Source: VRUE01 sp963718755 (GTDB taxonomy: Bacteria > Actinomycetota > Thermoleophilia > Solirubrobacterales > 70-9). Taken from it: a stretch of DNA of 64,000 bases. Shown piece after piece: positions 44,957-53,104 of the stretch; the first letter of the stretch is position 1, and the number at the start of each line of letters is the position of its first letter. A program made the position numbers and the translations under genes. The DNA lies in NCBI GenBank assembly GCA_963718755.1, contig OY970376.1:2418001-2482000 (forward strand), written 5' to 3'. A model generated the notes under the pieces. That model had not been told where the DNA came from. It saw nothing but the letters and a program-made list of their open reading frames with translations, and did not search any database.

Positions 44957-47044
44957 GTGCCGCACAAGGCCGCAGACCGGATTCGCAATGTCGCCCTGAT
45001 CGGGCACCGGGGCTGCGGTAAGACGAGCCTGCACGAGGCGATGTTGTTCGAGGCGGGGGCGACGCGCCGGCTGGGCAGTGTCGAGGACCGCAGCACCGTC
45101 TCCGACTCAGAGCCCGACGAGCAGGCGCGCGGGATGTCGATCGGCGCCGCCGTTGCCGGCTTCGAGTACAACGGCCGCGAGATCAACCTGATCGACACCC
45201 CAGGCGAGCCGAGCTTTGTCGCCGATGCTGCTGCTGCCCTGCGGGTCGCCGACGCCGCGGTCGTCGTCGTCAGTGGAGTCGCCGGCGTCGAGGTGCAGAC
45301 CGAGCGCCTCTGGCGGCGGGCAGATGCTGAGGGCTTGGCGCGCCTCGTCTTCGTCAACATGCTCGACCGTGAGCGAGCCGATTTCTTCGCCGTGCTCGAC
45401 GCGCTCAAGGATGCCTTCGGCCCGCATGTGGTCGCCACCGAGATCCCGATCGGCAGCGAGCAGGGCGTCCGCGGTGTGGTTGACCTGATCGACCTCGAGG
45501 CGTTCGTCTACGAGGGCGCGGGGCAGGGAAACGCGACGCAGGTCGAGATCCCGGAAGAGCTTCGCCCCCAGGCCGAGGAGTACCGGGAGAAGCTGATGGA
45601 TGAGGTCGCGGAGAACTCCGACGAGCTGATGGAGCGCTATCTCGACGGTGAGCAGATCGACCACGCGGAGATCGTCACTGTCCTCAAGCAGGGAGTTACG
45701 GCTGGTCGGCTCTTCCCGGTCACCTGCGGCGTCGCCACCCGCAACCTGGGCACCAACCGCTTGCTCGGGGCGCTGGTCGAGGATCTGCCATCGCCGGCGA
45801 TGCGGGGCGCGGTGGGGGCGTTGGGCAAGGACGGCGAGGCGATCGAGATCGCCCCCGACGAGGACGGCCCGCTCGTCGCCTACGTCTTCAAGACGCTCGC
45901 CGATCCGTACGCGGGCCGGATCAACCTGCTGCGCGTATACCGCGGCACCCTGCGCTCGGACTCGCAGGTCTTCAACGTGGCCAGGCACGAGAAGGAGCGG
46001 ATCGGTCAGCTCGGCCGCCCTCTGGGCAGTGAGCTGAGCCCAGTGACCGAGCTGGGGGCGGGGGAGATCGGCGCCGTGGCGAAGCTGAAGCAGACCCAGG
46101 CGGGGGACGTGCTCTGCGAGCGCCAGGAGGAGGCCGCTTTTCCACCGCTTGACCTGCCGGCGCCCGTCATGGCCTTCGCCTACGAGCCGAAGTCGAAGGG
46201 TGATGAGGAGAAGGCGGCGATGGCGGTGCGGCGGCTGAGGGAGGAGGACCCGACGCTCGACGTCCACCGCGACGCCCAGACCGGCGAGCAGATCGTCGCC
46301 GGCCTGACCCAGATCCACGTCGAGGTGATCGTCGAGCGGATGAAGCACCGCTTCGGCGCCGAGGTCGAGCTGCACCCGCCGCGGGTGCCCTACCAGGAGA
46401 CGATCCGTCGGCCGGCCGAGGCACACGCCCGCTACAAGAAGCAGTCCGGCGGGCGCGGTCAGTTTGCCGACTGCCGGATCGAGATCGAGCCGGCGGACGA
46501 CGGGTCCGAGCTCGAGTTCGTCAACCGGATCAAGGGCGCGGCGATCCCGGGCTCCTTCATCCCCGCAGTCGAGAAGGGCGTGGTCGAGGCGATGCGCCAC
46601 GGCACCGTCGCCGGCTACCCGGTGAAGGGCGTGCGGGTGCGGCTCGTCGACGGCAAGCACCACGACGTCGATTCCTCCGAGATGGCCTTCAAGGTCGCCG
46701 GCTCGATGGCCTTTCGCGAGGCGATGGAAGCCGCCGACCCGGTACTGCTGGAGCCGATCGTGCGGCTCACCGTCAGCTGCCCCGACGACGTCGTCGGCGA
46801 GGTGATTGGCGACCTCAACTCCCGCCGCGGCCACCCGCTCGGGATGGAACCGAAAGGCGCCGCGACCGAGGTCAGGGCCGAGGTGCCGATGGCCGAGATG
46901 CTCGACTATGCGCCCGACCTGCGCTCGATCAGCGGCGGCCGCGCCGAGTTCACGGTCGAGCTCGAGCGCTACGACCCGGTTCCGGCGCAACTCGCCGACA
47001 GGATCGTTGCAGCATCGGGTCAGGGCAGCGCAGCCGCCGCGTAG
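44957..47044 (+). CDS. EF-G paralogue (EF-G2-like translational GTPase)
   Basis: A 695-residue protein with all EF-G domains, ending in domains IV and V (SGGRGQFADCRIEIEPAD, ISGGRAEFTVELERYDPVP). The GTPase loops differ from canonical EF-G: G1 is GHRGCGKTS instead of GHVDHGKTT, G3 is DTPGEPSF in place of DTPGHVDF (catalytic His is Glu), and G4 is NMLD in place of NKMD. These changes mark the EF-G2-like group of uncertain role, and hydrolysis is probably slow or different. GTG 44957. The main fusA should be elsewhere. Confidence 0.88.
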   Translation: MPHKAADRIRNVALIGHRGCGKTSLHEAMLFEAGATRRLGSVEDRSTVSDSEPDEQARGMSIGAAVAGFEYNGREINLIDTPGEPSFVADAAAALRVADAAVVVVSGVAGVEVQTERLWRRADAEGLARLVFVNMLDRERADFFAVLDALKDAFGPHVVATEIPIGSEQGVRGVVDLIDLEAFVYEGAGQGNATQVEIPEELRPQAEEYREKLMDEVAENSDELMERYLDGEQIDHAEIVTVLKQGVTAGRLFPVTCGVATRNLGTNRLLGALVEDLPSPAMRGAVGALGKDGEAIEIAPDEDGPLVAYVFKTLADPYAGRINLLRVYRGTLRSDSQVFNVARHEKERIGQLGRPLGSELSPVTELGAGEIGAVAKLKQTQAGDVLCERQEEAAFPPLDLPAPVMAFAYEPKSKGDEEKAAMAVRRLREEDPTLDVHRDAQTGEQIVAGLTQIHVEVIVERMKHRFGAEVELHPPRVPYQETIRRPAEAHARYKKQSGGRGQFADCRIEIEPADDGSELEFVNRIKGAAIPGSFIPAVEKGVVEAMRHGTVAGYPVKGVRVRLVDGKHHDVDSSEMAFKVAGSMAFREAMEAADPVLLEPIVRLTVSCPDDVVGEVIGDLNSRRGHPLGMEPKGAATEVRAEVPMAEMLDYAPDLRSISGGRAEFTVELERYDPVPAQLADRIVAASGQGSAAAA

Positions 47045-47072
47045 GGCGGCGGGCCGTTGGTAACTTGAGCCG

Positions 47073-47621
47073 GTGAGCCCTGACGAGACCTGCGCGGTCT
47101 GCAATCGAACGATCCTTGCCGGGGAGCGCACCCGCAGTTACATGAGTCCGAAGGACGGCCCGCGCCTGGTCTGCGATCTCTGCCGCGGCCGCGCCGAGAC
47201 GCTCGGCTGGGTCGATCCCGCGGCCCCCGGCGCCAACGTCGGCCGGCGCCCCGCGCCGGAGGCCACCGAGTCGCCGCGGGGGCGGCTCGAGCGCGCCGCC
47301 GCCCGCTTCAACAACAGCGACGCCTCGCGCACAGTCGCCGGCCTTACACGGACGCTCGGCGATCCGCGCATATCGATCGGCGCGGCCGCCGGCTCGCCCA
47401 GCGAAGTGCGGATCACCGTTGCCTGGGAGCTGGGCTGGTACCAGTGGGGCGTCGACCTCGGCGACGAGCTGCGCCCCGTCTTCCAGCTCGGCAAGGGCGA
47501 CGAGATCGACCAGCTCGACGGTTCGGCGCGGCAGTGGAACGCGCGAGCCGAGGAAGGCGGTCGGATCGCGCTCGGCGTGGAGCGCCGGCAGCAGAGCCGC
47601 GACGGCGAGCCGGTCGGCTAG
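47073..47621 (+). CDS. Hypothetical protein with N-terminal zinc knuckle
   Basis: A 182-residue protein. CAVC (residues 7-10) and CDLC (34-37) form a likely zinc finger (TCAVCNRTILAGERTRSYM, LVCDLCRGRAETLGW). The middle is linker-like, and the C-terminal ~75 residues look folded (VRITVAWELGWYQWGVDLGDE). I do not recognise the family. GTG 47073; it directly abuts the RNase H gene, so co-expression is likely. Confidence 0.7.
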   Translation: MSPDETCAVCNRTILAGERTRSYMSPKDGPRLVCDLCRGRAETLGWVDPAAPGANVGRRPAPEATESPRGRLERAAARFNNSDASRTVAGLTRTLGDPRISIGAAAGSPSEVRITVAWELGWYQWGVDLGDELRPVFQLGKGDEIDQLDGSARQWNARAEEGGRIALGVERRQQSRDGEPVG

Positions 47622-48032
47622 ATGTCACTGAAGCTGGTTGTCAACGTCGACGGCGGCGCCCGCGGGAATCCCGGGCCGGCCGCGATTGGGGCCGTGGTTC
47701 AGGACGCCAACGGTGAGGTGCTGGAAGAGCACGGCGAACGAATCGGTGTTGCGACCAACAACGTCGCCGAGTACCGGGCGCTGCTGTTGGGGATCGCGCG
47801 GGCTGCCAAGCTGGGCGCCGATGAGCTCGAGCTGGTCGGGGACTCGGAGTTGATCGTGCGCCAGGTAAAGGGTGAGTACAAGGTCAAGGACGCGACCATG
47901 CGCGAGCTGCACGGTGAGGTGAAGCGAGCGCTGCGGCCCTTCGACAGCTGGTCGATCCGGCACGTACGGCGCGAGCTCAACACAGAGGCCGATCGCCTCG
48001 TCAACGCGGTCCTGGACAGCGCGAAGGCATGA
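47622..48032 (+). CDS. Ribonuclease HI-like protein
   Basis: A 136-residue RNase H fold protein: VNVDGGARGNPGPAAIGAVV (first Asp), NVAEYRALLLGIARA (Glu), ELVGDSELIVRQVKGEYKVKD (Asp) and RRELNTEADRLVNAV (last Asp). This is the short RnhA/YpdQ-like type common in Gram-positives. It starts on the base after the upstream stop. It is followed after three bases by a VOC protein gene. Confidence 0.9.
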   Translation: MSLKLVVNVDGGARGNPGPAAIGAVVQDANGEVLEEHGERIGVATNNVAEYRALLLGIARAAKLGADELELVGDSELIVRQVKGEYKVKDATMRELHGEVKRALRPFDSWSIRHVRRELNTEADRLVNAVLDSAKA

Positions 48033-48035
48033 GTC

Positions 48036-48527
48036 ATGGCTGAGCCGATCGATCCCCGTGTCGACATCGGCCACGTCCACCTCAAGGTGGCCGACCTCGA
48101 CCGGGCGCTCGATTTCTACTGCGGCGTCCTCGGCTTCGAGCTGCAGCACCGGATCGGCGATGATGCGGCCTTCGTCTCGGCTGGCGGCTACCACCACCAC
48201 ATCGGCCTCAACACCTGGCACTCGAAGGGCGCTCCGCCACCGCCCGCGCACAGCACCGGCCTCTTCCACCTGGCGATCCGCTATCCGGACCGGCGCACCC
48301 TCGCCGACGCCGTGCGGCGGCTCTCGGCGGCGGGCATTTCGCTCGAGGGCGCCTCCGACCACGGCGTCAGCGAGGCGCTCTACCTAAGCGATCCCGACGG
48401 TAACGGCATCGAGCTGTACTGGGACCGGCCGCGCGAGCAGTGGCCGCGCTCGCCTGGTGGTGAGGAGATCGCGATGGTCACCGAACCACTCGACCTACCC
48501 GACCTCCTCGCCGAGCTCGACTCCTGA
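48036..48527 (+). CDS. VOC-superfamily dioxygenase/glyoxalase-like protein
   Basis: A 163-residue vicinal-oxygen-chelate protein. IGHVHLKVADLDRALDFYCGVLGFELQ carries the first metal His, STGLFHLAIRYPDR the second, and LYLSDPDGNGIELYWDRP the terminal Glu. Resembles the CatE-like catechol-2,3-dioxygenase group; the substrate is unknown. It ends six bases before the convergent protease gene. Confidence 0.85.
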   Translation: MAEPIDPRVDIGHVHLKVADLDRALDFYCGVLGFELQHRIGDDAAFVSAGGYHHHIGLNTWHSKGAPPPPAHSTGLFHLAIRYPDRRTLADAVRRLSAAGISLEGASDHGVSEALYLSDPDGNGIELYWDRPREQWPRSPGGEEIAMVTEPLDLPDLLAELDS

Positions 48528-48532
48528 CGCCC

Positions 48533-49363
48533 TTAAGAGCCGAGGATGGCGCCCACCAGGTTTGGTTTGAAGGGCTCGGTGCCCTGAACCAACTGCATCC
48601 CTCCGAAGCCCGTGTTGGCACGCATGTAGGCGAGCGCTTTGCCGAGGTCGCTGACCCCATTGGTTCCGGTCAGCGGCGCGATCTGCAGCGTGCTGAGCAC
48701 GCCGAAGGCCTGGCCGGAGTCGTTGAAGAAGCCGCTGCCCGAGTCGCCGGGGATGCCGGGGGTGAGGGTGATCACGATGTGGCTCCAGTCGCCGCCTTCG
48801 TTCTGAACGACGACGCCCTGCTTGGGGCTGAGCTTGGTGATGCCGGCACGCAGGGAGGAGTTGCCGTAGGAGTGGACAGTCGAGCCGAGGCCGCCGACTG
48901 CACCGACGCCGGTCGGCCCGCCGAAGCCGGGCACCGAGGGGTTGACGCTGGCGACGTCGGCTGGGTCGAGCCTGATCAAGGCAAAGTCGTTGAAGGCGCA
49001 GGTGTCTGGGTCCGTCTCGCCTCTTGCCTGCATCATCAGCCAGGAGCTGTAGGCGAGGGTGCCCGGTTTGCTCGCACCGGTCACTTCGACCGGCGTGCCG
49101 AGCGGCAGCGAACCGCTGCTGCAACCGTCGGTTTCGGTCTGCCCGCCGGTTCCCGAGCAGTGGGCGGCCTGGCCGAGGTAGGCGCTGGAGCCTTCCTGGA
49201 AGACGAAGTTCGACGTGCACTGGGCACCTTCGGTAAAGGTCTGCACGCCAGGATGGATCGTCGCCGTTTTAGCCGGCGCCCAAGCAGCGGAGCCGGCGGG
49301 GACGATCAACGCAATCGACAGGGCCAGACCAGCAACGAGCATGGCGATCTTGCTTCGTTTCAC
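48533..49363 (-). CDS. Secreted trypsin-like serine protease
   Basis: A signal peptide (IAMLVAGLALSIALIVPAGSAAWA) precedes an S1-type protease. Catalytic His is in GQAAHCSG, Asp in FNDFALIRLDP and Ser in IPGDSGSGFFN. Four cysteines (QCTSN, AHCSG, GCSSG, TCAFN) may form two disulfides. The start is a GTG at 49363 preceded by AAGGAGG, a strong ribosome site. 276 residues. Monocistronic on the minus strand, beside the tRNA-Gly gene. Confidence 0.87.
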   Translation of the reverse strand: MKRSKIAMLVAGLALSIALIVPAGSAAWAPAKTATIHPGVQTFTEGAQCTSNFVFQEGSSAYLGQAAHCSGTGGQTETDGCSSGSLPLGTPVEVTGASKPGTLAYSSWLMMQARGETDPDTCAFNDFALIRLDPADVASVNPSVPGFGGPTGVGAVGGLGSTVHSYGNSSLRAGITKLSPKQGVVVQNEGGDWSHIVITLTPGIPGDSGSGFFNDSGQAFGVLSTLQIAPLTGTNGVSDLGKALAYMRANTGFGGMQLVQGTEPFKPNLVGAILGS

Positions 49364-49510
49364 GGGAGCCTCCTTGGGAATTGCCGGGGCGCGATCGCAC
49401 CCACTTGAGAGCCGAAGGGTCGCTACCCATTAATCGGTAGGACAAACAGACCCGCTTACATTTCCGCTGCCAACAACGGACACCGACAAGGCGAAGCCAA
49501 CCCACCCGCC

Positions 49511-49516
49511 TATAAT
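49511..49516 (+). promoter_or_regulatory. -10 element of the tRNA-Gly promoter
   Basis: TATAAT, a perfect -10 consensus in a GC-rich stretch, ends 11 bases before the tRNA-Gly 5' end. A -35 box is not clear; GACAAG lies at 49485-49490 with an over-long gap. The rest of 49364-49510 holds no recognised gene. Confidence 0.65.
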
Positions 49517-49527
49517 CCGCGACCGAT

Positions 49528-49601
49528 GCGGCTGTAGCTCAGCTGGCTAGAGCGTCTGCTTGCCATGCAGAAGGTCGAGGGTTCGAATCCCTTCAGCCGC
49601 T
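49528..49601 (+). tRNA. tRNA-Gly (anticodon GCC)
   Basis: Full cloverleaf: acceptor GCGGCTG/CAGCCGC, D arm, anticodon stem TCTGC-TTGCCAT-GCAGA with anticodon GCC, T arm GAGGG-TTCGAAT-CCCTT, discriminator T. 74 bases, no encoded CCA. Its 3' half from 49560 is repeated at 53105-53146. The T stem has an A-T pair where that copy has T-A, which suggests that the 3' half here was supplied by an integrated element. Confidence 0.95.
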
Positions 49602-49685
49602 TCGCATCGAATCCCCTGCACGTGGGCGGGTTGGTTCCGGCGATGGCTGCCGAAACAAGATCGAACCATCCCCGCATATCCCCTC

Positions 49686-49711
49686 CATTCCAGGCACTAG
49701 TGCCTGGAATG
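49686..49711 (+). repeat. 26-base perfect palindrome near left end of island 1
   Basis: Starts CATTCCAGGCACTAG and is fully self-complementary. Its half-site ATTCCAGGCACT is closely matched by ATTTCGGGCACT in the inverted repeat near the island's right end (52955-52987). Likely a protein-binding or recombination accessory site of the island. Confidence 0.6.
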
Positions 49712-49809
49712 CCATGGATGCGCGCGGATTAGCGCCGATTTCGGCCGATTCCGCCTTGCATTGGTCCCGCAGACGAGGTAGCGGGTGGGCGGCGAGGTAC
49801 GCTTGCCCT

Positions 49810-50043
49810 ATGGCCCAGGAGCGAATCACCGTCGATCCAAATCGGATGCGCGGCCTGCCCAGCATCCGCGACACTCGCGTCACCGTCAGCGCGGTGTTGG
49901 GTCAGCTTGCCGCTGGCGCCAGCATCGACGAGTTGCTGGCCGACTTTCCCTACTTGGAACGCGAGGACGTCCTCGCCGCGCTCGAATACGCAGCAGCCGC
50001 TGCGCAGGAGCGCGAGCTGGCAGTTGTAGCTCCGGCAGCGTGA
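49810..50043 (+). CDS. DUF433-family antitoxin
   Basis: A 77-residue protein with the DUF433 pattern: ITVDPNRMRGLPSIRDTRVTVSAVLGQLAAG, then ELLADFPYLEREDVLAALEYAAAAA, a homeodomain-like fold. DUF433 proteins are antitoxins paired with PIN-like DUF5615 toxins. The toxin start (GTGA overlap) follows, but that frame ends after 13 codons. It may therefore be an orphan antitoxin or a promoter-proximal regulator for the large gene that follows. Confidence 0.82.
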   Translation: MAQERITVDPNRMRGLPSIRDTRVTVSAVLGQLAAGASIDELLADFPYLEREDVLAALEYAAAAAQERELAVVAPAA

Positions 50044-50081
50044 AGCTGCTTCTCGACGCAAATCTCTCGCCTGAGCGATGA
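50040..50081 (+). pseudogene. Truncated DUF5615-type PIN-like toxin (13 codons)
   Basis: GTG at 50040 overlaps the antitoxin stop and encodes MKLLLDANLSPER, the standard N-terminus of DUF5615 toxins, and then a TGA that overlaps the ATG of the next gene. The rest of the toxin is absent from the window. It looks like a junction where the 763-residue gene replaced the toxin body. Confidence 0.7.
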
Positions 50082-52369
50082 GCGCCTTCTCGAGTCCGAC
50101 CGGGGCGCTATCGCTGTCGCTTGGTGTGCGGCCGCCGCGACTCGGCCTGCTGGTGCCGATTGTCAAAGGACTGAGCTGGCCACTCGTCGTCGAGTGCGCG
50201 CTTGCGAGCCAGGCGCAGATCTGGGGAGGACAGGCGAACCTGCCGTTTCCAATGACTCCCGGTTTCGAGGAGAGCGAACTCTTCTGGGCCCTGGCGGATC
50301 GGCTGGATGCCGATACCTACATCACCACCGGTCTCTCGGTCGCCGATATGGAGGAGGTCGAGCCGAACTGGTACCAGCGGGAACGGGCTCGTTTCGACGA
50401 GCAATTCGCTGACTACGACGACGAACAGATCGCCGACCACCTGACTGACTTCCTCCGCCAGCCGGCAGTCCAGGCCGAGGTGAACCCCGATCTCCAGGGC
50501 CAGCTCTCCGATCGCCTTGGTGTCGTCGACGGCCGCAGTGGATTCTTTCCATTCACCTCGATGGACGAGCCGCGTTGGCCCTGGGGAATGGACGTGTCGA
50601 AGCTTGGCCGAGTTCCCGAGGAGATCGTCGCCCTTCAGACCGACCGAGCCCTTGGTCCGGTGCGAAAACTCCTGACGACGACGGTCTCGGGACGGCTTCC
50701 GAACCGCCTCCAAACGGCCCTCGAAGCGAAAGGGGTGGCTGTCCGTCCCCAGATGATCTGTGATCGGGGACAGTGGGCGCAGGGGGTGACCGGCGGCCAG
50801 GGCGACGATGGCGGTATTTCTCCGTGGGGTCCGAGCGAGGCCGGCCTCGCGTGGTATCGAACCGGGCATTCGAGCCGGGGTCCGGCGACGCTCGTGGTCG
50901 GCAACAACCCATGGGACTTCGCCCTCTTCTATGCGCTGCGACGCTGGACTTCACTTGCCTGGTGGCTGCCCTCCTGGCTGATGCGAGACCGCGGCTACGT
51001 GCGACGGCTCGGGATAGAGATCGAGCGTCTCGCCCGCCACGACGCCCGCGAGGTCGTCGTCACGACGACGTCGACGATCAGCCAGCGCGATCGCGTCGCT
51101 CGGGAGATCGCCGGATTCCGCGGACCGCTGGGCGCTGCGGTCGCTGACTGGCGAGACCTCCTGCCTGAGGAGCCGGGCCGGTACTTCGAGTACGAGCACA
51201 TGGGTAGGCCGACCCCGGTCCTGCTCTTGGGGGAGGAGACGCCGGAGCTCAGTACCCCGCTTCCCCAAACCGCTCCTGAGGGCGACGATCACCAGATGCG
51301 GTGGATGGTCGAGGCTCGGGTCGACGGCTGGTCGCCGATCCGCGCCTCGAGCGAATTGGCAGCGAAGTCGTTCCTCGCGCCCAGCTACGAGCACGGAATG
51401 GTCCGTGCGACCCGGTACGGGCTCGCGTACTTCAACCCGAACGTGATGACGTTTTCCGGCCAGGCCCTTGCCAGCAACACGGTGCGGCCGAAGATCCACC
51501 CGCTATCTCTGCTGGCGCAGTTGCAGGCACGTCTTGAGCCGCACGGCTGGAGCTGTGAGCTCTCAGACAAGGGGATCTACGCCGCGCAGACCATCACGCT
51601 CTTCGGTGGCGTCGAGACAACCTGCCAGGCGCTCCGCGATCCCCTCCTGCGCCCCCTGCTCGATGTTTACCAACGGGTCGAAAAGGGCGACCAAGTCGTT
51701 CCCGGCCGTTTCCTCAGCCAAGACCAGCGCCGCTACCTCAGCCTGCGCGACGTCAGGACTGTCGTTGGCAAGAAAAACGCAGGCGCCGCCCTTGAGCGGC
51801 TCGTTGAGAGCGAGGTCTTGATCCGGGGGCTGAGTCTCAAGTGCCGGCGCTGTCGCCAGGAGGGCTGGTATGGGCTGGACGAGTTTTCCCGCAGCTACCT
51901 TTGCCGACGCTGCTCGCTCGATCAGCCGATTCAGAAGGGTTGGTGGCTCGGCGACGACGAGCCCGCCTGGCTCTACCGACTGGCAGAGGTCGTCCACCAG
52001 TTCTTGGTCGCCGACGGCGATCTTCCGTTGTTGGCCGCTTGGGATCGATTCGGACCCGGCGGACGACCGCTCGACATAGCGAACGAGCTGAAGTTCAGCC
52101 GCGGAGACGGAAGCAGCTTTGAGACCGACATCGTCCTCAGCAGCGGCCACGAACTCTGGCTCGGCGAGGCGACCAGCTCGACTGATTTGCAGCCTCTCGA
52201 CCGCTTGGACCAGTTGGGGGAGCTATCCGACCTGCTGTCGGCCTACGGGGTTATGCTCGCGACCTCGACCTCGGGCTTCAAGAAATCGGTCCGGGAACGC
52301 TTCGGCGAGGTCTTCGACGGGCTCTGGCCGAAGGCGGAGATCGTCAACGAGGTAAAGCGAGCTGCCTAA
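50078..52369 (+). CDS. Unrecognised 763-residue zinc-ribbon protein, possible PD-(D/E)XK-like C-terminus
   Basis: I do not recognise the family. The N-terminal third has mixed alpha/beta character (GLSWPLVVECALASQAQIWG, SELFWALADRLDADTYIT). The middle contains LVVGNNPWDFALFYALRRW and VVVTTTSTISQRDRVAREI. A zinc ribbon lies at residues ~587-611 (KCRRC ... LCRRC). The C-terminal ~90 residues include ETDIVLSSGHELWLGEATSS and then LDQLGELSDLLSAYGVMLAT, which resembles a PD-(D/E)XK nuclease core in which the usual Lys is Thr. No helicase or ATPase motifs are seen. Position in a tRNA island between toxin-antitoxin genes suggests a defence role, by inference only. ATG overlaps the toxin-stub stop. 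Confidence 0.8.
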   Translation: MSAFSSPTGALSLSLGVRPPRLGLLVPIVKGLSWPLVVECALASQAQIWGGQANLPFPMTPGFEESELFWALADRLDADTYITTGLSVADMEEVEPNWYQRERARFDEQFADYDDEQIADHLTDFLRQPAVQAEVNPDLQGQLSDRLGVVDGRSGFFPFTSMDEPRWPWGMDVSKLGRVPEEIVALQTDRALGPVRKLLTTTVSGRLPNRLQTALEAKGVAVRPQMICDRGQWAQGVTGGQGDDGGISPWGPSEAGLAWYRTGHSSRGPATLVVGNNPWDFALFYALRRWTSLAWWLPSWLMRDRGYVRRLGIEIERLARHDAREVVVTTTSTISQRDRVAREIAGFRGPLGAAVADWRDLLPEEPGRYFEYEHMGRPTPVLLLGEETPELSTPLPQTAPEGDDHQMRWMVEARVDGWSPIRASSELAAKSFLAPSYEHGMVRATRYGLAYFNPNVMTFSGQALASNTVRPKIHPLSLLAQLQARLEPHGWSCELSDKGIYAAQTITLFGGVETTCQALRDPLLRPLLDVYQRVEKGDQVVPGRFLSQDQRRYLSLRDVRTVVGKKNAGAALERLVESEVLIRGLSLKCRRCRQEGWYGLDEFSRSYLCRRCSLDQPIQKGWWLGDDEPAWLYRLAEVVHQFLVADGDLPLLAAWDRFGPGGRPLDIANELKFSRGDGSSFETDIVLSSGHELWLGEATSSTDLQPLDRLDQLGELSDLLSAYGVMLATSTSGFKKSVRERFGEVFDGLWPKAEIVNEVKRAA

Positions 52370-52436
52370 GTCACACCCGGCGCGTAGGCGTCCTATCCAC
52401 GGACGTTGTGAACACGGCTGATCGGCGGCCGGTTTC

Positions 52437-52664
52437 TCAGAGAAGCTTCAGGAACTCGGCGCGATCCAGGCCGGAGGCGTTGACGATCTGGTTGAGCGTG
52501 CCCTTGGCCAGGTCGCGGCCATGCATCGGGACGACGACTCGGTGAGAGTGATCAGGATGCCGGAAGACGTGGTGGCTTCCCTTGATTCGATCAAGCTTCC
52601 AGCCACAGCGCTCCAGTGCGCGGATCGCTTGGCGCGACGTGACGGCCGGGAGCCGCGGCGTCAC
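52437..52664 (-). CDS. hicA: HicA-type mRNA interferase toxin
   Basis: A 75-residue dsRBD-like toxin. SRQAIRALERCGWKLDRIKGSHHVFRHP has the catalytic His in GSHHVF, and VVVPMHGRDLAKGTLNQIV is the family C-terminal half. GTG start overlaps the hicB stop (GTGA). Here the antitoxin gene comes first, the reverse of the classical hicAB order but common. Confidence 0.9.
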   Translation of the reverse strand: MTPRLPAVTSRQAIRALERCGWKLDRIKGSHHVFRHPDHSHRVVVPMHGRDLAKGTLNQIVNASGLDRAEFLKLL

Positions 52665-52885
52665 GCCGCGACGGTGACTCGCTCGATCTCGACCGGCCCG
52701 GGAATGGGGTCGCCGTGCGCGACGAGGGATTCGATGTAGACCTCGATCGCCTCGCGAATCATTGATAGGGCCTCTTCGCGGGTCTCGCCCTGGGTCGTGC
52801 AGCCGGGGAGGGCGGGGACGGCGACGCTGAACCCACCCTCGGTCTCAGGCGTCAGCACGACCTCGTACTCGCGAGAAGTAGACAT
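52661..52885 (-). CDS. hicB: HicB-type antitoxin
   Basis: A 74-residue protein with the HicB partial RNase H-like fold: YEVVLTPETEGGFSVAVPALPGCTTQGETREEALSMIREAIEVYIE. No helix-turn-helix or ribbon-helix-helix tail is present, so self-regulation would need another factor or dimer surface. ATG 52885. A CTGACC-TG-GGTCAG palindrome lies 13 bases upstream. Confidence 0.9.
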   Translation of the reverse strand: MSTSREYEVVLTPETEGGFSVAVPALPGCTTQGETREEALSMIREAIEVYIESLVAHGDPIPGPVEIERVTVAA

Positions 52886-52897
52886 CGGTTCAGCTTA

Positions 52898-52911
52898 CTG
52901 ACCTGGGTCAG
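52898..52911 (-). promoter_or_regulatory. Palindrome upstream of hicBA
   Basis: CTGACC-TG-GGTCAG, 13 bases before the hicB start, in the position of an operator. Binding is inferred. Confidence 0.4.
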
Positions 52912-52954
52912 CAGACTACGGTTGTCGGCGTCAGGAAATGAAACCGCCACCTCG

Positions 52955-52987
52955 GATTTCGGGCACTCACGCGCACGAGTGCCCGAA
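52955..52987 (+). repeat. Inverted repeat near right end of island 1
   Basis: TTCGGGCACTC (52958-52968) and GAGTGCCCGAA (52977-52987) form an 11-base perfect stem with an 8-base loop. The half-site matches the left-end palindrome at 10 of 12 positions. 52988-53104 shows no gene. Confidence 0.55.
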
Positions 52988-53104
52988 TGGCTGCATATCG
53001 GCGCATATCCGCACGCATTTCCGATCGCGGCCGCCTGCGGTGCCGCTACGAAATCCCTGCAAATAGGCGTATTCGCTGTCAGTTGGGGTCGGAGACGGGC
53101 CTAA

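Noticed and set aside
45107..47131. Long minus-strand ORF (674 codons) opposite the EF-G paralogue
   Set aside because: GC-rich antisense shadow; the plus strand has a clear EF-G match over the whole span.
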